Positions 1 to 10,457 of a stretch of 64,000 nt of DNA are shown one piece after another. The notes beneath the pieces were generated by a model. That model ran no database searches. It was given only the letters and a program-made list of their open reading frames with translations, and was not told where the DNA came from. A program made the position numbers and the translations under genes. Position 1 is the stretch's first letter, and each line of letters opens with the position of its first letter. The stretch covers positions 1,302,001 through 1,366,000 of the forward strand of contig OOIN01000003.1 of NCBI GenBank assembly GCA_900323505.1. Reading direction: 5' to 3'. The DNA comes from Ustilago trichophora. Lineage: Eukaryota; Basidiomycota; Ustilaginomycetes; Ustilaginales; Ustilaginaceae.

Positions 1-1017
1 AAGATCGACACATCCAGGGGTTGCATCATGTGGGTTGCATGAGCTGGAAGCAGGAACGGAATGATGTTCCTGTTCCAGCAAAGGTCGAGGAACGGCGCAC
101 TGGTGTGAGACTTGTGGCCGTCGATGATGAGCAAGCGCCAAGTTGATGGCGTCGACGGCCTTGTCTCTGGCTCAAAGATGGTTTCAAGCCATTCCAGACC
201 GAGTGCGTGGGACGTCCAGCCGTTGTCGGTCTTGGCAAACCTCCAGGAATTTGGTACACCTTCCATTCGCCGCTGCTCTCCAACTGTGTGGACCCGGCCT
301 TTGGTGATAACGAGCGGCGATAGTACCTGACCGCCGCTTCCGATGCACTCAATTATAGTTGCTGATTCTCGTGTTCCTGGCTGTGCCTTGTACCGAGCTG
401 CTGGTTTGCCGGAAGGCACAATGATCCGCTCGCTTCTGGCCTGACCAAACATGAACCCTGTTTCATCCATATTGTATATGTTTGTGGATGCTACATTGTA
501 CTCATGCATAATATCAGCCAAACGATTGAACCATTCCTTTATTACAGTCTCAGTAGCTCCGGAAAGCCGGGCATTGTCCAGGCACCGAGACCAATGGGAC
601 CGAATTGTCGGGTGCCGAAGCAGGAATGCCTGCAGCCACGTGTGTGTGACGTTTGTGGCTTGGCAACGAGCAGGATCGGAACGAATGATATTGTTGGCGT
701 GCTCACAGAGAAGCGCCGGTGTCAGGGCAAAGCCGCTGCAGGCACGACGGCGGATGAACTCAAGCAGACCCGACTCTTCGGTTGGAGTAAGGCGTTGCAG
801 ATGGCTTTGAGCTCGGACTTTCGGCTGACGGCCTTGCCTCCGGTGGCGCAAGCTCGCTTCCGGAACACTGTTTGCTGCTGCGGCTTGTCGGATGCTGTCA
901 TGCTGTCCATTATCGAGCTCCAAGGATGCTCGCTGCAGCCGAACCTCACGTGTCGCGATCAGCCGCTGACGCCGCTCGGAAGGCCACAGAGCACTTCGAG
1001 AAAGGGCGTTGCGGCAT
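1..1017 (-). pseudogene. pogo-like transposase, copy 1, partial and frameshifted
   Basis: This is the N-terminal part of the transposase found complete at 56208-58049. The ATG equivalent to copy 2 lies at 1015-1017, but copy 1 lacks two bases near position 955 (one GT of a GTGT), so that frame stops after about 23 codons. Downstream of the deletion the transposase frame has no stop codon to the window edge. It includes the helix-turn-helix regions and the first catalytic Asp region. The same frame also stays open upstream as far as an ATG at 1125-1127, which would give a different N-terminus. I call it a pseudogene by comparison with copy 2. A variant protein from the upstream ATG cannot be excluded. 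The C-terminal half is outside the window. Confidence 0.7.
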
Positions 1018-1204
1018 GCTGATGACCAGAAATGCAGAAGAATAGAGTTATATTGTGGAATTGAGTGGTATTGGAGGTTTATCCGATGATGATGAGGGGT
1101 TCCGGAAAGTCGGATGGTGGGTCTCATGCAGGCTTCGGACAAACACAGACGCGATCATATGGGGGTACTAACATCAGATTGGTGGGAACTCGGAAATGAC
1201 TCGG

Positions 1205-1246
1205 CGCGTCGGTACTACATACGCGTCGGTACTACTGTAATTACGT
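1205..1246. repeat. right terminal inverted repeat of transposon copy 1
   Basis: This 42-bp end matches the right TIR of copy 2 with one difference. It carries two direct copies of GTAGTACCGACGCG (read on the minus strand) separated by 3 bp, and it abuts a TA at 1247-1248. Confidence 0.85.
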
Positions 1247-1480
1247 TATCCACAAAATTGAACAATCTTTTTTTGCTTGCTGAAACGAGCGAGACCATAG
1301 GAGAAACCAGAACCGATTTGACAAAAGTGTACTTAGTTGGGATCCTATTCGAGCTAAAAAAAAGGCTTTTTGACTCGGGATCGACCTTCTTTCTTCCGCA
1401 AATCATAATGAATGGTGGTGATGAATGGTGATACTGAACAATCAAGATTCCATGACGATTGCCAAACCTCAAGCGACGAT

Positions 1481-3733
1481 TTAGCGCTGGCCACCGCCAC
1501 CGCTCTTGGTAATCGCCACGGCCGCGAGCACGGCAACACCGAGGAAACCAATAGCTGCTGGCAGGGCAAGATCTTTGGGCAGAACACCGAACAGTAGCTC
1601 TTCGTCGGCTGCTGATGCCTTTCCGCTGATCTTCTTGGGTTTGCGCTTGACGCCCTCTTCCTCGTCATCGTCATGTGCGTGGGCTTCCTTTTCTTCTTCT
1701 TCGGCAACGGATTGCAGTTGGGCCTCAGCATTTTCTCTCGCTTGCTGACGCTTGCGCGCTCCCAATCCAGCAGCGGATGTAGCAGCAGCAGCGGCAGAGG
1801 AAGAAGAAGCGGCAGCTGTGCGGGCAGCTGCATCTTCCCATCCCCTACCGCCTTGGAGTAGCAACACTACACGATCGCGACCTTGCTTCCTCGCCACCTT
1901 GACTGCATCCTGCACGTCTCCATCGGCAGTGATCAGCACCACGTCATCCTCATCGTCTGTGTAGGCGAGCTGGAAGTCGTTCGGGTCGGGAACCTCGGCA
2001 TTGGGGGCAGGGTGAGCGTCACCGTTTGCTTCTGCATCAGCTGCAACCGGAGCAGCAGAAGCAGGGGCAGGCTCGAAAAAGGGATCGCCGCCAAGCTTGA
2101 TGCAGACGATCTCGCGGATGGTCTCGTAGCTGTCGTAGCGGGCTTGGAAGCGATGTGTCCTGCCCGAGGGAGTGACGAATTTGAACAGGTAGGTGCCGTC
2201 GTCGGCTTCAACAGCAGCAGAGGAGGGGAGACCAATAGCACTGGCTCCGTCGTCGCCGTTGACGTGGTGACCGACAGCGCTGGCCGAGTCGTTGGGGTGG
2301 AGATCGGAAGAGATGTCGGCAATACCCGCACCGACTTTGCTGGGAGTAGGAGGTTCGAAATGGCTTTCCGAGTGACGCATGCTTCCGGAAACGGCAGATT
2401 CGTCGTCGCCAGCGATAGAGTTGGACTGGCCAAACGAGTTCCAGAATCGGTTCCACATGGGACCACCTGCCGCACCACCATCAGCTCCGGCCTGTTCGTC
2501 GTTCATGCTGTTGATCTGTTCAAGTGTTGCGTAGGTGAGTTTCAGCACGTCGACAATACCGACGAGGCGGCTGTCAACATCGACGACGGGGAGGTTGAGG
2601 TACCTTCCGTCGTGCATCTTTCGGAGAGCCTCCTGGATAGTCAGCGAGGGAGGGGCAGTGTCAGGGTGAGGGGTCATGACGCGAACGACCGAACAGGTCT
2701 TGGGATCGAGACCTGCAGCAATGACTCGCAAAACGACGTCCTTGGATGTGAAAATACCAGCAATCTTGCCAGAGACAGCACCACCGCCGCCAATCTGACC
2801 AGTTCCAGGGCCAGTACCGGTGGACTCCATAACGCAGACAGCGGTGGTATGATGCTCCTTCATCAGGCGGGCAGCCTCACGAACAGTGGTGCGAACACCG
2901 ACGCAGCAAGGAAGTGTACGAGAGTCGAGGATAGACGATAGGTCGGGGATGCTCATCTTCTGTCGGAGCGCCTCAATGTACTGGAGCATGGCCTGCTGAG
3001 GGCCAGCCGAGCCGCCCCATTCGCTCTGAACACCTTCAAGCGCATTGTAGAGCTTCTGTGACGAACCGTGCGCACGCTCTAGCTTCTCGAGGGCTTCGTA
3101 AAAGACCTTGGCAATGTCGAGCAGACCAACCACATCGCCGTCTTCGTTGCAGACGGGCAAGTGACGGAAGCCGCGAGTGACCATGGTGTTGAGAGCTTCG
3201 GTGGCGGAGGTGGTGTCGCGAGTGACCATGGGGGAGCGAGTCATGATGGCCGAGACGGGGGTGTTTCGTGCATCCAGACCGGCCGAGACGACACGGAAGG
3301 CAAGATCCTTTGCGGTAAAGATACCAGCAAGATGCTCGTCCTCATCGACGACAAGCACACAGTCGGTGCGCTTGGCGGCACACAGCTGACTGGCATCTGC
3401 GACGCTGATCGACTGGGGCACGGTGAGCGCTGGGAGAGGACGGAGCGCCGAGACAGTACCAGCGGCGGCAGCGGGGGGCCTAGGCGTGCGCTTGGTTCGG
3501 CGGGACGAGATGGGAGTGGAAGGCTTTCCGGACTTTCGCTGAAGCTCTCCTTCGATCTTTTTGCGGATGGCCTCGTCTCGCTTGGACTGACGCTTGCGCG
3601 TGTCGGTGGCATCGCGGAAGCTGCTCGTGCTGCTCATTTGGGACATGGAGGTGGATCGTGGTAAGTTGGTAGAGGTTTGCAAGGGGGTGGGGGATGAATC
3701 CTCTTGGCGTACGGGAAGTGGGATGCGCGACAT
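1481..3733 (-). CDS. Mug70-like protein with four CBS domains, PB1 domain and C-terminal membrane anchor
   Basis: The protein has about 750 residues. Two CBS pairs lie at roughly residues 105-220 and 272-408. Each pair contains the AGIFT(A/S)KD motif followed by VMT/IMT, and they probably bind adenosine nucleotides. A PB1 domain follows at about 510-630, starting near TYLFKFVTPSGR, for protein-protein association. Next come an Ala-rich stretch, an acidic charged region and one hydrophobic C-terminal segment (LPAAIGFLGVAVLAAVAIT), which suggests a tail-anchored protein. The order CBS-CBS-PB1-TM matches fission yeast Mug70. The frame extends upstream only with a TTG codon, so I start at the first ATG (3731-3733). 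An internal ATG at 3644-3646, before SSTSSFRDATDTRKRQ, is equally plausible. The cellular role is unknown. Confidence 0.85.
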   Translation of the reverse strand: MSRIPLPVRQEDSSPTPLQTSTNLPRSTSMSQMSSTSSFRDATDTRKRQSKRDEAIRKKIEGELQRKSGKPSTPISSRRTKRTPRPPAAAAGTVSALRPLPALTVPQSISVADASQLCAAKRTDCVLVVDEDEHLAGIFTAKDLAFRVVSAGLDARNTPVSAIMTRSPMVTRDTTSATEALNTMVTRGFRHLPVCNEDGDVVGLLDIAKVFYEALEKLERAHGSSQKLYNALEGVQSEWGGSAGPQQAMLQYIEALRQKMSIPDLSSILDSRTLPCCVGVRTTVREAARLMKEHHTTAVCVMESTGTGPGTGQIGGGGAVSGKIAGIFTSKDVVLRVIAAGLDPKTCSVVRVMTPHPDTAPPSLTIQEALRKMHDGRYLNLPVVDVDSRLVGIVDVLKLTYATLEQINSMNDEQAGADGGAAGGPMWNRFWNSFGQSNSIAGDDESAVSGSMRHSESHFEPPTPSKVGAGIADISSDLHPNDSASAVGHHVNGDDGASAIGLPSSAAVEADDGTYLFKFVTPSGRTHRFQARYDSYETIREIVCIKLGGDPFFEPAPASAAPVAADAEANGDAHPAPNAEVPDPNDFQLAYTDDEDDVVLITADGDVQDAVKVARKQGRDRVVLLLQGGRGWEDAAARTAAASSSSAAAAATSAAGLGARKRQQARENAEAQLQSVAEEEEKEAHAHDDDEEEGVKRKPKKISGKASAADEELLFGVLPKDLALPAAIGFLGVAVLAAVAITKSGGGGQR

Positions 3734-4501
3734 CCACGGCAGGCCGAATGGGGGATGGAGGACGAGTGGCAAGAGAGCTCTTGATACCGATAAATCTGGT
3801 TTGCTCAAAGCAGGCTCAGGGATACGAGAGTGAAAGGCTTAAGCCATGTTGCGTGTGTGTGTGTGTGTGTATGTGTGTGTGTTGTGTGTTGTGTGTTGTG
3901 TTGTGAACAATGCGCTCCAGAGCTGAGCCTGTGAGTAAACCAATTTCAATTTTTGAGTTGTTGGTTGTACTGTATTTTCCCTCGACGCGACTCTGAAGCA
4001 ACACTTTTGTGTGCTCAACTGCCACACCTTGATTGCGTGCGGATGTTGAACTCTGTCGCAGCTGTGTTTGTTGCTGTGTTGGACTCCTTTCTCTCGATTC
4101 ATCATGCCGTATATACAATAGATGAGTTGGCTCGAATCCTTCGCCTGGAGGACACCGCCGGCTCAACCTTGAGCTACGTCTCTGCGGCTCGTAAGCTTCG
4201 TGCAACAAAACATCGGACCTTGGGATCTACTTTCAACCCTTCTGACTGAGCAGTCACGTGAAACGCACTAATGAGTTAACATGTCGGCCTAACAGCAATT
4301 CTAGCTCTTTCAACGCTCTAACATGCCCCAATTTTTCGCCAGAACTTTCTTCAAAGATGCGCTCATTCAATGCTCAGCACCATCTCCAGACTCTCTCTCA
4401 GGTTTCTGTCGTTGCTCTATCTCTCTGAACACCCTTCTCGACACCCGCTATCATCAACGCGATATTGACAGCGGATCTGAGTCCGCACATTAGTCGTCAT
4501 C
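3734..4501. promoter_or_regulatory. divergent intergenic region (CBS/PB1 gene and RBG1)
   Basis: This 768-bp stretch separates two divergent start codons and must hold both promoters. It contains a GT microsatellite at 3851-3904 and a pyrimidine-rich leader just before the RBG1 ATG. I saw no convincing gene or RNA in it. Confidence 0.5.
3851..3904. repeat. GT-rich microsatellite
   Basis: An imperfect (GT)n run is interrupted by AT and TTG variants. It lies in the divergent promoter region. Confidence 0.9.
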
Positions 4502-5702
4502 ATGGGTGTCGTCGAAAAGATCAAGGAGCTCGAAGACGAGGTCGCTAGGACACAGAAGAACAAGGCAACAGAGTAAGTATTGATGTACTCTGACTCACAA
4601 GAGCATAGCTTGATGTCCACAGCTTGCTGACCACTACTACACGCCCACATATATATTCCACATTAACAGATACCATTTGGGTCAATTGCGTGCCAAGATC
4701 GCCAAGCTCCGCCATGAGCTCCTCGAGCCCCAAAAGAAGTCGGGCAAACCGGGCGAGGGTTTCGATGTCATGAAATCCGGCGATGCTCGAGTCGCTCTCA
4801 TCGGTTTCCCCTCGGTCGGAAAGTCCAGTTTCCTCTCCAAAGTCACCGACACCAAGTCTGAAGCGGCTGCCTACGAATTCACGACTCTCACATGTCAGCC
4901 CGGTGTGCTCGAATACGAAGGTGCCAAGATCCAGATTCTCGATTTGCCCGGTATCATTGAGGGTGCCTCCGAAGGAAAGGGTCGAGGTCGACAGGTCGTT
5001 GCCGTTGCCAAGACAGCGGACATGGTTATCATCATGCTGGACGCTACAAAACCCGAGACGCACCGTGCATTGCTCGAAAAGGAACTCGAGGCCGTCGGCA
5101 TTCGTCTCAACAAGACCAAGCCCGATGTGGTACTCCGAAAGAAGAACACCGGAGGCATTGTCATCACCAAGGCCATGGGTCTCACCTTGACCAAGATCGA
5201 CGAAAAGATGATCCGTTCCATTCTGCAAGGTTACAAGATGCACAACGTCGACGTCATGCTCAGGGAGGACATCACTGTGGACGAGTTCATCGATGTCGTC
5301 CTTGGCAACCGCAACTACATTCCTTGTCTCTACGTCTACAACAAGATCGACTCGATCAGCATGGAACAGATGGACAAGCTCGCACGACAGCCCAACTCGG
5401 TCGTCATCTCGGTTGAAAAGGACCTCAACATCGACTTTCTCAAGGACGTCATGTGGGACAAGCTCGGCATCAACCGCATCTATACCAAAAAACGCGGTGA
5501 GCGACCCGACCTCTCGGATCCCTTGTGTGTGCGTAAGGGCGCCACCATCGAGCACGTCTGTCACCAAGTCCACCGAGCTCTCGCAGAAAAGTTCAAGTAC
5601 GCCCTCGTCTACGGCAAGAGCAGCAAATTCCCCACTTCTCAAAAAGTCGGTCTCAATCATGTTGTCGCAGCCGACGACGTGGTCAGCATCTTCACCAAGT
5701 GA
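4502..5702 (+). CDS. RBG1: DRG1/Rbg1-type ribosome-associated GTPase
   Basis: There are two exons: 4502-4572, an intron 4573-4669 (GTAAGT..ACAG), and 4670-5702. They give 367 residues, against about 369 for yeast Rbg1. The short first exon encodes the start MGVVEKIKELEDEVARTQ, and the splice restores the conserved KATEYHLGQLRAKIAKLR. GTPase motifs are G1 GFPSVGKS (residues 69-76), G3 DLPG (115-118) and G4 NKID (about 248). A TGS domain closes the protein (about 300-367, ending VVSIFTK). This Obg-HflX family member is cytosolic and associates with translating ribosomes through a DFRP partner in other eukaryotes. All G motifs look intact. Confidence 0.96.
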
Positions 5703-5896
5703 AACTTCGACTTGTCACGCCAGACTCTTTTGCTGTTTGCTGTCATCATTGTATTCTAGTCTCCATCTATATATCCTCTGTCGGCCTTGAGTATCGTTTG
5801 ATCTGAGAATGTGTTTGCTACGAGATCTTGGAAAGGTTAAGATTCTTCCGACAACATGTGGAGGATGCAGTGTGCAGAAAAGCATTTCAACTGTGG

Positions 5897-5930
<34 letters not shown>

Positions 5931-6365
5931 ACCGGAAATGTGGGTGAAGAAATTGAGCTGCAGCAGCGCTTCAAGGTTTGAGCTCGGACTTGCAGAAAAA
6001 AAGTCGACTGAGCACCGACTTCGACCTTCCTTCTTCACTTCTTAGCCATCCTCATCTTTATCCGTCACCAACTTCGTCCGCAGAAGACAAATCTGCGTCT
6101 TTTAGCAGCAGATCGACTCCATCTGCTTCTCATCGAGCTACAGCTTGATCACTCCAACCGAGACCCAGACTCGAAACGTACAGACTGCGTCTTTTATCCT
6201 CTCACCTTCATTGACGAACTATCCATCAGTTCCCACGGCTCCGATCTCTCTTGATCATCGCGACCACCACGCTCGGAAACACCGCGTGATAGGCATCACT
6301 CGGCTTCTCACCAGCTTTTGTCGTCTCACGGAGAGCCGACTCTTCGTTTCAACTAAGCGTACAGC
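5703..6365. other. intergenic region between RBG1 and MEX67
   Basis: The 663-bp spacer holds the RBG1 3' end, an A31 homopolymer at 5897-5927 and the MEX67 promoter and leader. No gene was found. Confidence 0.5.
5897..5927. repeat. poly(A) tract, 31 nt
   Basis: Uninterrupted A31 on the plus strand, about 195 bp after the RBG1 stop and 440 bp before the MEX67 start. It could be a nucleosome-excluding dA:dT tract or an expanded microsatellite. No adjacent reverse-transcriptase remnant was seen. Confidence 0.9.
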
Positions 6366-8718
6366 ATGTCTCGACGAGGTGGACGTGGCGGTCACACAAT
6401 CGCCGGTGCTGCACTGCGCAATGCAGGTCTTGTAGGCGACGGTGATGTCGGCATGCGCGATGCCGCCGGCCCGAGCAGAAGCAGAGCTGGAGGAGCCGGT
6501 GGCAGAAGAGGTGGAAGAAACGTCGGATCAGATCCATCCAATTCCGTAAGTCATTCGATAGTCGACATCTCAGGAACAAATCCTCTTGCTGTTCTACAAC
6601 CGCATGTCAAGCTGTACTTCACAGGCCAGACCGCGGCTCGGCAACGCGACGTCCATCCCTGCAATCGAGACCCCAGTCTTTGAGGAGAATACCAGACTGA
6701 TTACATATCCTGCATCGCGCTCGCTCAACCCGCCCACACCTATGCTTTTACATCTTTCTCCAACATAACTCCGTGCATATATACCGATCACAGAATGGAT
6801 CTGCTAATCCTCTTCACGGACGAATCGCGCGTCAGCGTGCCAATCCGCTCGGCAACCGTCCCCACGCAAAGGGAAAAAAAGCTGCCATCAATGTCAACGA
6901 TGGTCTTCGAGCTGGTAACACCGCGTCGGTCCTTAAAAGCATCTCCTCGTCAAAAGCACAAGGAGGCGGTCGTATACCTGGCGGCGGTGGCATCGTCTTC
7001 TCCGGTAATGACATGCCCAAGACCCAGAATGTTGTCTCGCTCATCAAGCGATTTCTCGAATCACGGTGGAACGCCCAAGCCAAGTTCTTAAACCTCGAAG
7101 TACGTATCCGCTGATCTCCTACGCATTCTACTTATACGATTGTATCGACTAATCTGGCCTTTCTTTCAACGCATCACCACACGCTGCTGTGTCCTCCACA
7201 TTCGACTCGCAGAACATGCGAGCGGATCCCATCCTTCAAGCTGAGGGCATCAAGCCTCCAGGCGTTGCAGGTGCTCCCAAGGAGCTCGGCAACGTCATCT
7301 GGAAGCTCTGCTCAGAGACGTACCCCGACGTTGTTACAATATCCCTTGCAAACAACGGACTCCGCAGCTTGGGCCCCGTCAGCTCGTTGCCCGCATACTT
7401 CCCCAACCTGCAAAACCTCTCCCTCGAGGGCAACGAACTCAAGTGGACAAAGGACCTCGACACCTTCGCTGCAAGAAAGAGCAAGCTCACCAATCTAAAA
7501 GAGCTGCTGCTCACGGGCAACCCTGTTCACGCCAGCGCCATCGCAGCCGGCAACGAGGAGGGCTACCGACGCGAAGTGCTCTCCAAGTTTCGCCAACTGA
7601 CGCTCCTCGACCAGAAACCCGTCACACCAACCGAGTCCGGCTTTGCCAACTTGCCATCTTCGGGCAAGTCAAAAAAGGTCGATGCTGACGCAGCGCAGGT
7701 TCCGCTGCGTAACTTCCCTGTTCCAAACAAGCCCGGTTTCGTCGACGCAGAAGCTGGTGCAATCATGCCCAACTTCCTCTCAAAGTACTTTACCCTCTAC
7801 GACTCTGACCGCAGCCAGCTCAGCGAAGCATACGCCCCATTGGCGCAATTCTCGTTCTGCCTCAACGTCGTACCTCCTCCAAGGGCTCGTGCAGCTGGCT
7901 TCCTCCACACGATGCCACATCAAAAGGAGCTCTCGTTCGATCGTTACCAGGACAACGGCAACCGCAATTTGATGCGCGTCCATGCTCCAAAGGTGCGACA
8001 TCAGTCTTTGCACCACGGAGTTGGATCTATTCTTGCATGCCTCAAGAAGCTACCAAAGACATCCCACCCTCTCAACGACGCCTCCAAGTTTGTCGTCGAT
8101 GCATGGGTGCTGCCGAACAGCGTGATCGGCGCACGGCTGAAGGGGGAGGAGCGACCTGAAGCGTTGCTCTACATCAACGTACATGGCGAGTACGCCGAAG
8201 CGCCGAGTCAAGGCATTCGATCGTTCGATCGCACGTTTGCGGTCGCCCCTACACCACCTGGCAGTCCTGCTGCCAGTGCTGGCTGGCCTTGCGTCATCTT
8301 GTCGGATCAGCTCGTCGTTCGCCACTACTCGAGCCCTTCCGCCTGGGCACCTGACAGTCTGGCTACGGGCGAGGTGACGGCCGAGCAGGCACAGGCTTTG
8401 CAAGCGGCACAGCAAGCCGGACAACCCTCTGCCTTGCCGCAGCCACCTGTTCCAGCCGCCGGCGCGGTTCCGACACCTTCACTCCCCGGCGGCGCTGCTT
8501 TGCCACCTCATCTCCAGAACCAAGCTCCTGCAGCGGGAATCAACGAGCAGCAGCACAGCATGTCGTTGCAACTCGCCACGCAAACTGGCCTCATCTATCC
8601 CTTCGCTGTTCAGTGTCTCCAGGAAAACGGCTGGGATTACAACCTCGCCCTCACCAACTTTCAGAATCTCAAGGCCAGCAATGCGATTCCACCACAGGCC
8701 TTCGCATCACCCGCTTGA
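6366..8718 (+). CDS. MEX67: mRNA export receptor Mex67 (NXF1/TAP family)
   Basis: I read three exons: 6366-6545, 6794-7099 and 7213-8718, with introns 6546-6793 (GTAAGT..ACAG) and 7100-7212 (GTACGT..GCAG). Together they encode 663 residues. The N-terminus is Arg/Gly-rich (RGGRGG), as in RNA-binding export factors. Residues 60-165 correspond to the RRM-like region. LRRs follow (VVTISLANNGLRSLGPVSSL, LQNLSLEGNEL, LKELLLTGNPV). The NTF2-like domain that pairs with Mtr2 begins near NFLSKYFTLYDSDRSQL. After a Pro/Ala linker the C-terminal TAP-C UBA domain contains AVQCLQENGWDYNLALTNF, which binds FG nucleoporins. All splices are in phase 0. Exon boundaries are my own reading of the sequence. Confidence 0.93.
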
Positions 8719-9371
8719 AGCGCTCATCCACTCGTCACTCCCGTCTCCTCTCCCCCAAACCCCACTTCATGTCATTGCGTCACAGCTGTACCTAGTTTAA
8801 CACTCGCATCACCTCAGTCAGACGGCCAAAAAGACACAGCTTCTGTCAGTCTACTCGACGAATACATTTCAAAAGTCATGTTTCTTTGACTCTCAAAAAA
8901 GAGCGTCGCATCCACTTTACCTTTGTTCGAAGTCTGTGTGGTCTGATGTCTCGAATCCTTTGTCGCTTACGTATGATCTTGTTTGTAGAGCAAAACACGC
9001 TGAGCCGCTCGGAGGACGGACCGAAAACGTACGGCTTGTAATGCAACTGAACTTCGATGAAGGTCTGAATGACCCACCCAGAGACAATGAGGTCGAGGGT
9101 TGGCTGAGTGTACCACCACTGTTGATGAGGTGGGTAGGACGGATGCTTGTCTCGATGAGCTGGACAGCACACACCCGCACATGCACTCCCCCCCTCTCTG
9201 AGTGCCTTTGTGGGTGGTCTGGTCGCGACACCAACTTAGCGCCAGACTTCCATCTCCGTAGGCCTTGCTCGAGCTAAGTTGATAACTCTCTCTCATCATC
9301 GTCGTCATCTTTGTCGTCTTGTTATTGCTTGCACCTATATTTCCAAGGGCGGCGGCACCCGAGGCGTCAAA
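8719..9371. other. intergenic region before secreted His/Ser-rich protein gene
   Basis: About 650 bp. It holds the MEX67 3' end and the promoter of the next gene. Short frames exist on both strands, but none has homology or a protein-like composition that I can support. Confidence 0.45.
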
Positions 9372-10457
9372 ATGGCCCGCATCGCTCGATTCATGATACC
9401 ATTGCTGGTGTTTTCTTTCCTTTGGTCTTCCGTGGTTTGCGCTTCGCTGAAAGAAGATGAAGGTCGCTTTCGACACTTTGGCAAGCCTCACCGGCAGTTT
9501 TCTTCAAAGCGAGGATCATCCTCATCGCACCACAGGTCTAGATCACATGTTGAGCATTCGTCACATGATAAGTCTGCTTCTGGCCACGGATCTTCGTCGC
9601 ACGATGTGTCATTTTCATCTCGCCACAAGACTTCCTCTTCCCATCATCAAACTGGCTCACACCACGAAACTTCTTCGCACTTCACGACTCACTCATCTCA
9701 CCACAAGTCGGCTTCTTGGCGCGAGACTGCTCTCAAAAGTCACCATCACTCAAGGACGCCAATCAGCCCTCCTAGCCTTGATGACCTGGTTCGACTGTAT
9801 CGTCTTCATAAAACCCTTCATCCAGCCAGCTCTACGCACTCAAGCGAGCACTCTGACATGAAAACCGAAACCGCTATGGTCGTCAAGCGCGGTGTCGCAG
9901 GTCTAGCAGGTGACATCGAATGGATGGGATTCTTCGGAGCCATTCTAGCCATCCCGGGAATGCTCTCGATCATGGCCTTCGTTACCAACTACAATCTGGA
10001 GAAAAGTTATTTCAACTCGGAAATCAACTTGAACTACTGGAAACAGAGTCGAGAGATGCTTCGTGCCCATGCGGCCGCTTTGACAAGGAAGCAGGAACAA
10101 AAGTTTGCCCAAGCGGGCATAACATGGGATGGGATGATCTACAATGCGGATGGAAAGGTTAATCCGGGAGCAAAACTGCCATCGTGGGCAGGGAGAACTG
10201 TAGCCGTGCCTGATCAGGACAACAACGCCGGTGGTGCAAACGATGACGCTGGTGGTGGTGGTGTTGGTGGTGGTGGTGGTGGTGTTGGTGGTGGTGGTGG
10301 TGGTGGTGGTGGTGGTGGTGGCACAGGGGCAGGTGCTGGCACAGGTACAGGAGCCAACCCAGGTATCAGCGTCGGAGACGTAGCAAACGGAGCTGCAAAC
10401 ACTGGTGGTGTTGCCACGGGTGATTCTGGTCAGGTACCAGGCATCCGTCCTACTTGA
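9372..10457 (+). CDS. secreted His/Ser-rich protein with KR site, hydrophobic segment and poly-Gly tail
   Basis: 361 residues, not a family I can name. A signal peptide is clear (start MARIARF, hydrophobic core, cleavage near VVCA|S). Residues 25-150 are rich in Ser and His, with many SSHH and SHH motifs. A dibasic KRG follows MVV at about residue 175. A hydrophobic segment (MGFFGAILAIPGMLSIMAFV) comes next, then a charged helical region, then a Gly-rich tail encoded by a GGT run. The frame opens upstream with TTG/ATT codons, but the ATG at 9372 places the signal peptide first. The architecture (signal peptide, His-rich, KRG, hydrophobic Gly/Ala segment, low-complexity tail) recurs in the gene at 28729-32869. 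Function is unknown; it could be a cell-surface or secreted structural protein or effector. It is convergent with the next gene. Confidence 0.75.
   Translation: MARIARFMIPLLVFSFLWSSVVCASLKEDEGRFRHFGKPHRQFSSKRGSSSSHHRSRSHVEHSSHDKSASGHGSSSHDVSFSSRHKTSSSHHQTGSHHETSSHFTTHSSHHKSASWRETALKSHHHSRTPISPPSLDDLVRLYRLHKTLHPASSTHSSEHSDMKTETAMVVKRGVAGLAGDIEWMGFFGAILAIPGMLSIMAFVTNYNLEKSYFNSEINLNYWKQSREMLRAHAAALTRKQEQKFAQAGITWDGMIYNADGKVNPGAKLPSWAGRTVAVPDQDNNAGGANDDAGGGGVGGGGGGVGGGGGGGGGGGGTGAGAGTGTGANPGISVGDVANGAANTGGVATGDSGQVPGIRPT
10249..10321. repeat. GGT trinucleotide repeat coding for poly-Gly
   Basis: A (GGT)n run with occasional GTT interruptions encodes Gly with rare Val in the tail of the secreted protein. 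It is likely to vary in length. Confidence 0.9.

Larger units (their letters stand above)
1..1246 (-). mobile_element. pogo/Fot1-like DNA transposon, copy 1 (left part outside window)
   Basis: This is the transposase 5' half and right end of an element that is complete at 56033-58278. Position 1 aligns with 57031 and 1246 with 58278. Identity is about 95% over the first 120 bp compared by eye. The right TIR (1205-1246) is followed by a TA dinucleotide at 1247-1248, as expected for Tc1/mariner/pogo insertion. The two copies diverge immediately after that TA, which fixes the boundary. The left end and the matching TA duplication are off the window. The element ends 234 bp beyond the stop codon of the minus-strand CBS/PB1 gene. 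Confidence 0.85.

Noticed and set aside
1883..2941. 352-codon plus-strand frame opposite the CBS/PB1 gene
   Set aside because: Shadow frame; the minus strand encodes recognisable CBS domains.
4120..4215. GGCTCGAATCC resembling a tRNA B box
   Set aside because: No matching A box or acceptor-stem pairing at the right distance.
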